64,000 nucleotides of DNA from positions 509,992,741 to 510,056,740 of the forward strand of contig NC_057809.1 in NCBI RefSeq assembly GCF_018294505.1, written 5' to 3'. Source of the stretch: Triticum aestivum (lineage: Eukaryota > Streptophyta > Magnoliopsida > Poales > Poaceae). Made by a program: the position numbers and the translations under genes. This document shows positions 11,389 to 20,655 of the stretch, piece by piece. The notes beneath the pieces were generated by a model. The model did no database searches and had not been told where the DNA came from. It saw only the letters and a list, made by a program, of their open reading frames with translations. Within the stretch, counting starts at the first letter, position 1; each line of letters begins with the position of its first letter.

Positions 11389-11826
11389 TCAAGCCGACAT
11401 CTCCGGGCTGATCTCTTCCCCGGCGGTGCCGTCAACGGGCTGCGCGTTCCCGTTCACCTCAGGCGCCTCCAGCAGACCGAGGAAGTCTATCTCCACCGGG
11501 CGGCGCCCTTCGCTGCGGTACGCCGCCCAAAAGGAAGGGTTGGGGGCCAGCAGCCACAGCGGAATGGGGCTCGCGCCGTGTCCAGTCGGCGCCGCTGGAG
11601 GTGCAATCGCTGGCGCTGGAGGTGCGATTGCCGGCGCCGAGGAGACGAGCGGCCCCCACGGGTTCGGGCGGCCGGGGGCACAGGAGTTCCTCGACATGTG
11701 GCCTCCGAGGGCCTGGTGCGTTCTCCACACCACGCCGCAGCGTGGGCACGGGAAAACCTCGGGATTAGCGGGGTGGGGCGGCGGCGGGCGTGGCCGTGGG
11801 TTTGGGGACCAGCTGTTCGAGGACAT
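11389..11826 (-). CDS. One-finger C2H2-like (C2HC) zinc-finger protein with QALGGH core, 145 aa
   Basis: A small plant zinc-finger protein, expected to act in the nucleus as a DNA-binding regulator. The single finger is at residues 27-50 (FPCPRCGVVW, then THQALGGHMSRNSC). The core QALGGH is the plant-specific finger motif, but the last ligand is Cys, giving C-X2-C-X12-H-X5-C. A proline-rich N-terminus precedes it, and an APAIAPP tandem follows at about residues 63-79. The C-terminal half contains a conserved block (WLLAPN, FW, YR, GRRPVEIDFLGLL). The same block and finger layout occur in the gene at 17573-18047, so the two are paralogues. This copy has no intron and no terminal EAR motif. The ATG follows a TATA box by about 75 bases. 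The ligand change could weaken zinc binding; expression is not shown. Confidence 0.75.
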   Translation of the reverse strand: MSSNSWSPNPRPRPPPPHPANPEVFPCPRCGVVWRTHQALGGHMSRNSCAPGRPNPWGPLVSSAPAIAPPAPAIAPPAAPTGHGASPIPLWLLAPNPSFWAAYRSEGRRPVEIDFLGLLEAPEVNGNAQPVDGTAGEEISPEMSA

Positions 11827-11901
11827 GACGAACGATTGTCTAAGGCGACCGGAGAGAAGCCCTAGGACCTAGGGCGTGACTGCAAAGTGGTGAGGGGTTT
11901 A

Positions 11902-11912
11902 CTTTATATAGG
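11902..11912 (-). promoter_or_regulatory. TATA box of the 11389-11826 gene
   Basis: The minus strand reads CCTATATAAAG, about 75 bases upstream of the ATG. Transcription would start near 11870-11880, leaving a leader of about 50 bases. Confidence 0.6.
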
Positions 11913-12966
11913 CGAGCGACATACGGTCAAGCCAACCAGGGAGAACGTTTTCTCAAAAAAAAAGAAAAACGATCCACCCACTCGGGGAGTTCGGGTGCTG
12001 CTTCCTTCGGAAGTCCAGGTACCATAGGCTGAGGAAATTTTGCGAATACTTGTGCCTTTTCTGAAGTACCAGAGCTAGCGTTATTAGGTCTACATATAAT
12101 ATAAGGTTTACAATTTTGCCTTGTTTAAAAAAAATGTATATAAGGTTTCCGATCATGCGTTCTGAAGCAAGTAAGACAATATATAATGAGTCCTCCAAAC
12201 ACAAGTGTTCATCGGCCTGCAAGCAGAAGAACGTGCTTGTGGTGTGAGCTATGCTGTTGTTCTTGTTGTTTTGGCGAAAAATGACTTAACCCATGTATTA
12301 AGCTTCACGTGTCCTGACAAATAAACTCATACAAAAATAATAATCACGTTCAAATTCTTGGAGGTGCTGAAGACTTCTACCTTCTTTGGGCCTTCGCCTC
12401 GTCGGAGCAAACTTTTTTAAATCCAGGAGTTTGTAGAATTAGTGGCCGGGAAGTCGCCAGTGCACACCAAAGACGCCGGTGGCTGTGATCTACAAGGCGA
12501 ATCGCCGTCCCGGAGAAGAAAACACTGATAAGGGCATGTTCAAACTCCAAATACCACAAACGCCGGCGGAATTCAGACGAATTCACCGAAAATCTACACC
12601 GACCACATCCCAGAAGACCTGTCATGGGCATGGCTTCACACACACTCGGTCGATGATAAGCACACCAAGAAAGTAGGAAAGAGTAGGGAGAACATTATTC
12701 CTAGATGGGAACATCGCCGTCGCCTCGCTGTCCCAAAGCAGACTCGAACACTCCCTAAAGAAAACCTGAAGAAAAAAATCAACCATGTTGGCGCACAATA
12801 GTCCATAGCTGATGTTGAGCTCGCCCCCATCCATGACATGCACTGACTCCTCTCACTACTACAGATCCGAGTAGCATTGAACCGCTAAATTGTATCATCA
12901 CTGACACACTTTTGGTACGTCAATGCCACAGGGTCAATGATAACATTGTCATCACACACGGGCCAG
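11913..12966. other. Intergenic, no gene seen
   Basis: Possible promoter of the zinc-finger gene at its left end, then mixed DNA. Minus-strand frames of 65-88 codons lie at 12377-12843, but no motif was recognised. The part from 12850 to 12966 is rich in CACTAC and TGACA words and may be another transposon edge. Confidence 0.4.
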
Positions 12967-13029
12967 CACTAGTAGAAAAAGGGCCATTTGTTCCGGTTTG
13001 TAATGGGCATTTGTCCTGATTTCTGAACT

Positions 13030-13071
13030 GGGACTAAAGGGTCGTTACTAAAGCCCTAGGCCTTTAGTCCC
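13030..13071. repeat. Inverted repeat GGGACTAAAGG / CCTTTAGTCCC
   Basis: Perfect 11-base arms with a 20-base loop, in the subterminal region of the CACTA fragment. Confidence 0.8.
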
Positions 13072-13142
13072 GATTCTTACACGAACCGGGACAGATGAGC
13101 CTCCACGTGGCCGGTGCGGCGAGCCCAGGCAGGAGGCCCTTT

Positions 13143-13171
13143 GGTCCCGGTTGGTGGCACGAACCGGGACC
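13143..13171. repeat. Inverted repeat GGTCCCGGTT / AACCGGGACC
   Basis: Perfect 10-base arms around a short GGTGGCACG loop, a second subterminal palindrome of the CACTA fragment. Confidence 0.8.
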
Positions 13172-13574
13172 AATAAGCATCCACGCGTCAGCTGTTCAGG
13201 GGCTAGGATTTTTGTTTTTTTTTTCTGAAGGGGGGGGGGGGATTTGAGGGTTTTGTATGGTTAATTAAGGTGTTTCATATATTGTGTTAGGTAGCTAATT
13301 AATTAATAGAGAGAAGTGTCCTCTCTTATCTCTGTGCTTGGTCGACGCTACGTACTATACGTATAGAGAGCACTCGACACGCTAGCTAGTAAGAAAAATG
13401 AAGGAAACATAAAATCTTCATGAACATATGCATACAGAGAGAAGTGATATCGACCTCTCCTTCTCCGAGAGATTGGTCGAACAACAAGTTTTCGTATATC
13501 TATCCGACATTATTGGCTACATATATACAATATAAGATCTCTTACAATATAATCCCCTAATTATATATGAACAC

Positions 13575-13905
13575 AGCGTCCACATAGTATTCTCCGTCTT
13601 TATTGATCACGTGGTCAAGAAAGAATGCCGCCAATTCCTTTTGAATTCCTCACATGCGATCTGGTGCTAGGAGTTCATCCCGCATCCGAAACATCTAATT
13701 TGAAGAAGGGGGTCAATACATATATATGAATGAATGAAACTCAACACAAAAGATGGTAATAAAGTAAAATTCTGAATATTATTGCTTACGCACTTCATAT
13801 TGTTTTTTAGTGTAGCCTCGCTCACAGGTCGTGTGACGGATAGACTCGCAAACGTAGTATCCACAGTAATTATTCCCGGCTTCCTGCCACAACCACTTTA
13901 CAAGA
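13575..13905 (-). pseudogene. CACTA-borne Ulp1/C48-like protease, C-terminal relic
   Basis: Two exons can be read. The upstream one (about 13905-13790) codes GYYVCESIRHTTCERGYTKK, matching the YYVCE segment of Ulp1-like proteases that ride on plant CACTA elements. It ends at a GTAAGC donor. A 95-base intron ends in AAATTAG, and the second exon (from 13694) codes MFRMRDELLAPDRM, then, after a TGA, GIQKELAAFFLDHVINKDGEY, the usual C-terminal block of this protein. The TGA near 13650 and the missing N-terminal part make it a pseudogene. In intact relatives the protein belongs to the SUMO-protease fold; no catalytic residues are left to judge here. Confidence 0.6.
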
Positions 13906-13910
13906 AATAG

Positions 13911-14411
13911 AGGATTATCCCCTTTCCTTGCAAATTAGGTCTGTACATGCCCTGATCCTATCTCTGATATGCTTGTCTGTTTAATTAGGAATGTTCCCTT
14001 TTCTTATAAATTATGAAAGCCTTAATTTTTGTTTGATATATTTGACATTTTTCTACAAAACCCTATTTTCAAGTATGGCACGCTATTAGCATGATATAAC
14101 TTGTATAGCATTTGGAGAAGACCGACGTTAAATCCAACACGCTATTTTTTTATTGCAATTATGTGTGAGGGCTTAGAAATTAGAGGGCATAATGTACTTA
14201 ATAAATAATTTTTGAGAAAAGAAATTTCTACCACAGTTGATCACCTGCACGGCTGCACGTCAACGTGTGCTGCATCTACTTCCGATCACTGTCAGAAAGC
14301 GCCTGAGCTGCGCATGTCCAAGAAAGACCAGCGCCTTCTCCTTCCTGCCCATGTCGACGTCCACCAGCAGCTCGAGGAGGGAGCTGCACCACGCCGAGGT
14401 CAACGAGCCGG
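13911..14411. other. AT-rich DNA, no gene seen
   Basis: Probably interior of the CACTA fragment or older DNA up to about 14210. From 14230 the sequence becomes GC-rich and may be a fragment of the same relic seen at 15842-16550, as the shared 46-base repeat suggests. Confidence 0.35.
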
Positions 14412-14457
14412 GACATGCACGGGAGCTCGGTCTGCATAACGAGGTAGTACGCTGTTA
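14412..14457. repeat. 46-base direct repeat, left copy
   Basis: Matches 15842-15887 with four mismatches. This copy ends exactly at the TTA next to the left terminal repeat of the Harbinger element. Confidence 0.85.
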
Positions 14458-15810
14458 GAGCAACTCCAACGCTCCGATCTAGATGGACACATACTTTTTT
14501 CGCTTTTCGTTCGTTTGGGTCGGTCGCTCACGCAGCATCTATTTTCTTTTTCATTTGGGTCAGCATGCGTTCAATGCGCAGACCTATATTTGCCCGTGCG
14601 ACCGGCTTGTCGTCATGTTTCAACCAATATACACACATTTTTGCATAATTTCATAAGCAAACAAATATAATATAGTTCCAGAACCCAAATAAATATATCA
14701 TAGTTTACAAGACGAATAAAAATTACATTGTCTCAAATATATTTAAAAGAAAGATACATCTATTGGTTGTCAACATGCGTCCACATATGCTCAACCAAAT
14801 CATCTTGTAGCTGAATGTGAGTTTTCTAATCACGCATTTGATGATGAAATTGGATGAACTGTACAAACATTGCCGCTCATCCTCAATACTCAGGCACAAC
14901 ATTGTCACCCTGGAACTGAAACTCTTGATCGTAGATAAGTTTCGGACGCTCATCCTCTACGATCATATTGTGCATAATCACATAAGCAGTCATCACCCTC
15001 CCACAACGTCTTGGTGATCCAAGTTCTAGCAGGTTACCGAACGATGCCCCATCGAGATTGCAGAACACCAAACGCACGCTCGACATCCTCCCTAGCACTC
15101 TCTTGCTCCTGGGCAAATCTCTTCCTTTTCTCTCCGACGGGGTTGGGGATTTTCTTCACAATAGTCGGATGAGGAATCATCAGAGTCGCAGAAGAAATTG
15201 CGAAAAAAGAACTCGTCGGCGGAGTCCATTTGTACCTTGGGGGCAAATTGTCGAATAGCTTGCGGGTGTCGCGCGAAGAAGCTGGCCAGCAAAGAGATGC
15301 GCGCCTCCCCTGGACCAGGTAGCTGGCCTGGCGGCATCAGGCGAGCGTGGCGTCGTCAGACGAAGGAGTTTGCCGGTGGCGCGGGGGTGACTACGTGCTC
15401 GCGGGGACGTCGGGGTGGGGGGGGGGGTGCTGCGGTGGCCCAGCGGCAAGGCTGTGGTAGCGGCGACATGGGAGGTGGCGGTATGCGGGGAAGGTGTGTG
15501 GGCATGGATTGTTGGCACCAAAATTGGGCGGCGGCGACGACGGGGTGGGGCGGGCGAGAGCTTATTGTTGATGGGGTGGAATAGAATGGCCCGTGCCACT
15601 GACTGGCTGGCTGGGGGAGGAGTAGGCGCGCGTCCACTTCGTGTCGGCGTCGACACAAATGAAGCCCAAATCTGGGCCAGAAATGGGTCACCAGGTGGAC
15701 GAAACGCGAATGCGCGTTCGTTTGGGTCAACGTATTTCACCGACTTTTCTGTCCGCCGCAACTCAAACAGACATGCGCGGATGAAATAGATCAACGCGTT
15801 GGAGTTGCTC
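14458..15810 (-). mobile_element. PIF/Harbinger element, internally deleted
   Basis: Ends are GAGCAACTCCAAC at 14458 and its reverse complement at 15798-15810, the usual terminal sequence of grass PIF/Harbinger elements. Flanks are TTA on the left and TAA on the right, so the palindrome runs on outward and a clean 3-base duplication is not seen. Inside, on the minus strand, are the start and the end of a transposase with the middle missing. A run of 13 G lies near 15415-15428. Confidence 0.85.
14883..15229 (-). pseudogene. PIF/Harbinger transposase, deletion derivative
   Basis: The N-terminal part begins MDSADEFFF at 15229 and has the acidic serine-rich start common in this family (DSDDSSSDY). 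It is followed within about 50 residues by the C-terminal part: EDVERAFGVLQSRWGIVR near 15036-15090, then VMTAYVIMHNMIVEDERP near 14946-15000. These are hallmarks of the plant PIF transposase (Plant_tran / DDE_Tnp_4). The segment between them, which should hold most of the catalytic DDE core, is absent, and the reading frame changes. A working transposase is several hundred residues longer. The element would depend on a relative for movement. Confidence 0.8.
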
Positions 15811-15841
15811 TAACTAGTGCCGCCTTGGTAGCCCGAGGCAA

Positions 15842-15887
15842 GACATGCACGGGAGCTCGGTCTGCCTAACGAGGTAATGCGCCGTTA
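15842..15887. repeat. 46-base direct repeat, right copy
   Basis: Second copy of 14412-14457, lying 31 bases beyond the right end of the Harbinger element. Confidence 0.85.
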
Positions 15888-17572
15888 CAACTTTCCGTCG
15901 GAGTAGATGCACAAGTTCACGCAGCGAAACACGCGAGAGGAGCTGAAGGAGACATGTTGATTCGTCTTGGAGATGCATATATGTATGCACGTTGCTACCG
16001 ATGTGTCCAGGCGAGAAACACACAATAACTCTGACCCATGAGAGACACGTCCATACACGGACGCGACCTAGGCGCATTGGTGCGGAACGTCGATGACCAA
16101 GTAGAGCTTGCACGCGTTGGCGACATGGAGTTTGGCGAGGCATACGGGATTGGGTTCTACGGTCGTGCACACAACGGAGTAAGAGGACATCATGTGAGCG
16201 CGGCCTCCTCCTCGAGGGTTCTCCTGACGGTGGCGTTGGAGAACTCGGCCTCCTGCATCACGCGGCTTACGCCGGCCGGGGTTGACAAGAATGAAAATGA
16301 TGAGCTGGTTGAGATCCACTTTGATGGCAAAGGAGCGGCTGTTGCTGCGCGCCTTGCTGTTGCACCGGGGCGACGAGCATATTAGAGAGCATTGGGGTGG
16401 GTTGGATGAGCGCCAAGACATGACCGCATGCGAAGCCCAGCAGCGGCTTAAGGTGTGTATGGCCACGCGGGCGCTCGAGACACACCACGAGCTTTAGCAC
16501 GTCGGCCGCGTTGGCCATGAGTGACTGGTGCACGGTGTAAGCTTGAGCGCTGGACTACTGCTTCGGCTACGTCTAAGAGCGCATGCTGCATGTGCCCCTC
16601 GTTGCATGCTTAAGGGGAAGACAACGACGACCCACCTCACTCTGTGTGGACTGTGGAGTACCAAACAGATGAAAGGCTTATCTTACGTTGAACAACTGTA
16701 GTTACCGCTTGGGTTGGTTAGCAAGCGTGTGCGGCAACTCGTGAAAAAATCGGTTGGGTTTATGTACTAAAAGTGGTATTACGTCGTGACAAAGCTTTGA
16801 TCTAGAATGAACAAATATTCACCATGGGTAAAATACCGTTCAGTCGATTGATAGAAGAAAATGAGATCTCCTTGGATTAATTGTATATATGATATTAATT
16901 AACCAGCTCATGCTGTCAACGGCATCAGTGTAGGCCAGCTCAACGAAGGGTAGCGAGAGTCCAGGGATGTCCACCATTCTTCCTATAGAATGGTAATACG
17001 TAACTAGAATGGTAAGTAGCTAATGGCTGAGAGTGGGATATATACGGTTAAAAAGAAGGATACAGGTGAACGCGCGTTAATGTTTGCATGCAATCGATCC
17101 CAACGTCCATCGACTTGCCTTTTTGCATGACTAAAGATTCCTTTTACATCGATCAAAATTTACCAACATATGGAGCCCAAAATTTACCACTTTATCATTT
17201 TAAGAAAGTAATGATCTATGAAAGACAATGTACACCAAGTTTTGCTGTAGAACAAAAAGTCTGAACCAAGTTTGAATGTCTAAAAAAACTTGGATGCAAA
17301 CGCAACAAATAATGACTTATATCTCTTCCCTTTGAGATCTATCGAACACCAAAGATCAGAAGATCACAGCAAGGAACACTCTTTTACATTATAGTATTAA
17401 ACAAAATAAAGGCGATTGAATCTTAAACATGGACGATATTCATCCGAATAGCGAAGAACACAATAAGATATAGCTTAAACACAGCAAACGCTGATACGAA
17501 CCAAGTTTGAATATTCCTTGCTGTCTAATCCGACTAGGCAGCAACCAGCAATACGCGCCTTGCATGGACCGA
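15888..17572. other. Relic-like GC-rich stretch then intergenic DNA
   Basis: From 15888 to about 16550 the minus strand has frames of up to 132 codons, with codon-like composition but no recognised motif and stops in every frame. It may be a decayed gene; the direct repeat reads TELPCMS in the same frame in both copies. From 16600 to 17570 the sequence is AT-richer and nothing was seen. Its last part is the 3' flank of the zinc-finger gene. Confidence 0.35.
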
Positions 17573-18047
17573 TCAGAGCCTCAAAGTCAGGTCGATAACT
17601 TGCGGCTCTGCATCCTCGTGGTCCATGACCGGCTGTGGCGCTGGCGCCCTCCATGTCCGGCTCGCCAAAAGCCCAAGGAAGTTTATCTCCACCGGAGGGC
17701 GCCCTCCATGGCGGTACTCCTCCCAGAAGAAGCGGTTCGGAGCCAATAGCCACGACCCCACCTGCGCAAAATACAGACATAGTCGATTAGAGCAGACAGA
17801 GTCGAGTCGGGGGGGGGGGGGGGGGGGGGGGGGCGGTCGAGACGGGCAGGGGCTGGCTTACCGGCGCGTCCTCCTGGCGGCGGCGGCGCTTGTTGGCGCA
17901 GCGGCGAGACGACATGTGGCCTCCAAGGGCCGGGACTGTTGGCCACCACTTACCGCATAAATAGCACCGGTAGCCCCCCCGTGGCAGCGGCGGCGGCAGA
18001 GGAGGAGGCAGCCGCCATGGGTTTGGTGCGCCGCCGTTGGAGGTCAT
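17573..18047 (-). CDS. One-finger C2HC zinc-finger protein with C-terminal EAR motif, 124 aa, two exons
   Basis: Exon 1 is 18047-17862 (62 codons), exon 2 is 17761-17573 (62 codons plus stop). The intron of 100 bases has a GTAAGC donor, a CTAAT branch-like word and a TGCGCAG acceptor, and is in phase 0. The finger is at residues 25-50 (GYRCYLCGKWW, then ALGGHMSSRRC), with ligand spacing C-X2-C-X12-H-X5-C, followed by a basic NKRRRR motif that could serve nuclear import. Exon 2 codes the block shared with the gene at 11389-11826 (WLLAPN, FW, YR, PPVEINFLGLL). It ends in VIDLTLRL, a canonical LxLxL EAR motif, known in plant repressors to recruit TOPLESS-type corepressors. A nuclear transcriptional repressor is inferred. 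A TATA box lies about 95 bases upstream of the ATG. The finger lacks the usual Gln of QALGGH (VPALGGH). Confidence 0.75.
17809..17833. repeat. Run of 25 G inside the intron of the zinc-finger gene
   Basis: In the sense of the gene this is a C run within the 100-base intron, upstream of the branch-like word. Its exact length may be affected by sequencing slippage. Confidence 0.9.
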
Positions 18048-18140
18048 GTCGCGCGAGGGTTTTGGGCTTTTGACGAGCGCGACGACGCTGTGGCTAACTA
18101 GTTTTCTTGCCAAGATGTGGATGGCTAGCTGCCTAGCAGT

Positions 18141-18153
18141 ATGTATATATAGG
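18141..18153 (-). promoter_or_regulatory. TATA box of the 17573-18047 gene
   Basis: The minus strand reads CCTATATATACAT, about 95 bases upstream of the ATG. It supports the start at 18047 and not the longer upstream frame. Confidence 0.6.
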
Positions 18154-18159
18154 TGCGGA

Positions 18160-20291
18160 TCGCAACGGTCAGAAGCAACGGCCACTTCGAGTGCTGCGCT
18201 ATGAATCGAGCGGGTATTTTTTCATCAGGTAACAAATACGCGAAGGGTGCGAGGCCGTGCCTTTTTTTCTCACGCGTAAGACAAAGTTTCGATAGTGATG
18301 ACTTCATCAGTGTCGCAAGCGGGTGCACCATCGCCTGCCATCTAAAAAGCCCATGGGCATCAGGATCCCCAGCCAGGCCACTTGAACGGGCTGAAAGCAC
18401 ATGTGACCCTGAGGCCGCTTTCCACGTTTTAGCGATCCTAGCGTTTTGATCGATCGATCTCAGCTCCGGAACTCCTTTAGATGCGTACGCTTCATAGAAT
18501 CCTACGATGCAGGTTCCTCCATTTCCGACCAACTCCTCGCTCGGTCGCGCCGGCAGCCACATCGACGACGACGACAAGGACAAGGACGGCAGCACCCATG
18601 CCAGGACGCCCCCTCGGCCACACCCAAGCACACCGACCTTTCACCAGCCAATTAGCGCGAAGATGCCAACGGCCCGGGCAGGCACGCCACACGCGGTAAA
18701 CAATTTCTACAGACTATAGTTGATCCTATTTTGTCCTCCGCAGTCCGTGTTTGTTTTTTGTAAACATGTCTGCAAGTTGCTAAAATCATTTGGTATGAAC
18801 TATTAACCTGCTTGATTATGTCATGAAGTTGTAAGTTGTAATTGTTTGTTAAAAAAATCTTGTAAGTTGTAACTAGCCGATTAAACCCCTAATTGTAGTG
18901 AACCCTATGTATTTTAACTGCTATATTTTATTTTTATACATTGCCTTCTATTATATATGTCCAATAATATGTGTTAGAAGTTATGAAACACATCTTTATT
19001 CAATATGCCGTTGCTTGAATTAGGCCATGTTAAAATGGTGCATCAGGGTGGCATTAGCTCCAGGTCCGCCCCTGGCGGTGAGGTTGATGCCAGTATATTG
19101 TGACTCGTACAGATGCAGCACGGGAGTGTCACATCGGAAGTTTTCACTGGATATTTGATGTACCTCAACGATGAGGCCAACGATTAAGCTATGATGAAAC
19201 TTGAGTGCTTATCCTTGGACGGGCTCATGTAGTGCGTAGTAGCTTGATCTGCGTAGTGAAGAAAATAATATCCTATGAACCAAATGGCATTTCTTTTCCT
19301 ATAGAAACAGATATACATGCCACCTTATTTTCTATGACTTTCATATGATATTCATATCCTATGAATCAAACAAGACCTTAGTTGGTTGTACCTAGCAATG
19401 GAGGTGCTTACAACTCGTTCCCTTCTTCCATGAATTGCTTCGAGTTTGCTCAGACTTGTCCTTCGGTGTGAACACCAAATATCTGGCTTTCAGTGGTTGG
19501 ATCTGGCAATGGCGACACGAATGTGTTATTCCCTTTCGAGGCTTCTGTATTGAAGAAAATATCACGCAATTTTATGTAATGCCAAGAGAGTGGTTGGTGT
19601 TGTTGCTCATTTATGCGCTGTCCTAGTTGTGTTTGTGGTCATGCTTTTCTTGTTCTTTTCTTGAAATAATTTGGTTGTGCGCATACATGATATCTTGACA
19701 AGCTTTTGATATGGTGTTGGTGCTGATATTAGGGGTAATTGGTATCTTCTCGATATTACTATATTCCTTTAGAAAAGAAATAATTGATATTTCAGAAATC
19801 TTGGTCATTTTAATTTCCAATTTGGTAAAGTGTTACCTCAACATATGAGAATATGAACCAGATTCAGAGAATCTTTGCTAGAATCTGACTAAAATTCATA
19901 TTGTCAGCAAATTATACTCACCAAATAAACACACCTCTGTATGCCTGCGAAAAAGGGAAAAAATGAAAACCATGGACACGCGAGTAACTAAATTATTTTG
20001 CACAACTTTTTGGATTGGCGAAGAAAATTGAGTGCACCGGATAGTACGAGCCACATTTTCTATGTCACTTGTATTTTCTGTATAAGTTATAGCTTCAAGC
20101 CTTGAACACAACAAAGCAAGTGATGTTATTTCATCTTGATTTGTCCAACAAAGAGTTATTAGCTAGTTAAATATCGTAAATGATTTCTACATGGCATAAT
20201 CTATCTCTATCCAAAGGAAATACTACTTGTTGTGTTTTGGATCATAGGGTTGCACCGTCAATTTATATGGGACAGATTTATTTGTGAATAC

Positions 20292-20294
<3 letters not shown>
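18160..20294. other. Intergenic, no recognised gene
   Basis: A GC-rich patch at 18480-18715 holds plus-strand frames of about 70 codons with an Asp/Lys-rich run, but no motif or homologue was recognised. The rest is AT-rich. A phrase at 19410-19670 (around TTCGAGGCTTCTGTATTGAAG) has the look of an old retroelement tail, unproven. Confidence 0.35.

Positions 20295-20340
<46 letters not shown>
20295..20340. repeat. (GT)23 microsatellite
   Basis: A perfect GT dinucleotide run of 46 bases. Confidence 0.97.
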
Positions 20341-20342
<2 letters not shown>

Positions 20343-20415
20343 ATGAATCAGAATATGTATTGTAGGCAATTCATGTGGTCTTGTTTCTTCTAAGCTCCAG
20401 AAAGCCAGGCAATTA

Positions 20416-20655
20416 CGCCCTCCATATCAAATATAGGCAAGATTTCCAAGACGTAGTTTTAGAACTAATTTATATTCTAATACGTGTATAAAAACTAATA
20501 ATCTAGTCATATTACTGAAATACTCTTTGAGACAAAGCTATATACATCTTTTTACAGTTTCAATCTAAATAATTGAAGTGGTATTCATAGTCAAAGTAAT
20601 AAATTTCTGACAAAGGGAGATTCGAGAAAATTAACTATTTTTTATATGGACGGAA
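20416..20655. mobile_element. Stowaway-like MITE, decayed
   Basis: The left end CGCCCTCCATATCAAATATA and the right end TTTTATATGGACGGAAT are imperfect inverted copies that resemble the CTCCCTCCGT terminus of Triticeae Stowaway MITEs. TA flanks both sides. Length about 240 bases and interior words such as GGTATTCATAGTCAAAG fit the family. It codes for nothing. Confidence 0.55.

Larger units (their letters stand above)
12967..13910 (-). mobile_element. CACTA-type element, 3' end fragment
   Basis: CACTAGTAGAAAAAGGGCC at 12967 is a grass CACTA terminus. It is followed by subterminal palindromes (13030-13071 and 13143-13171) built from GGGACTAAAGG and CCCGGTTGGTGGCACGAACC-type words, as known for this class. 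A relic of the element's protease-like gene follows at 13575-13905 on the minus strand, so 12967 is the 3' end. The other end was not found. Confidence 0.65.

Noticed and set aside
18153..18719. Plus-strand frames of 66-98 codons
   Set aside because: They lie upstream of and partly over the promoter of the zinc-finger gene and show no recognised motif.
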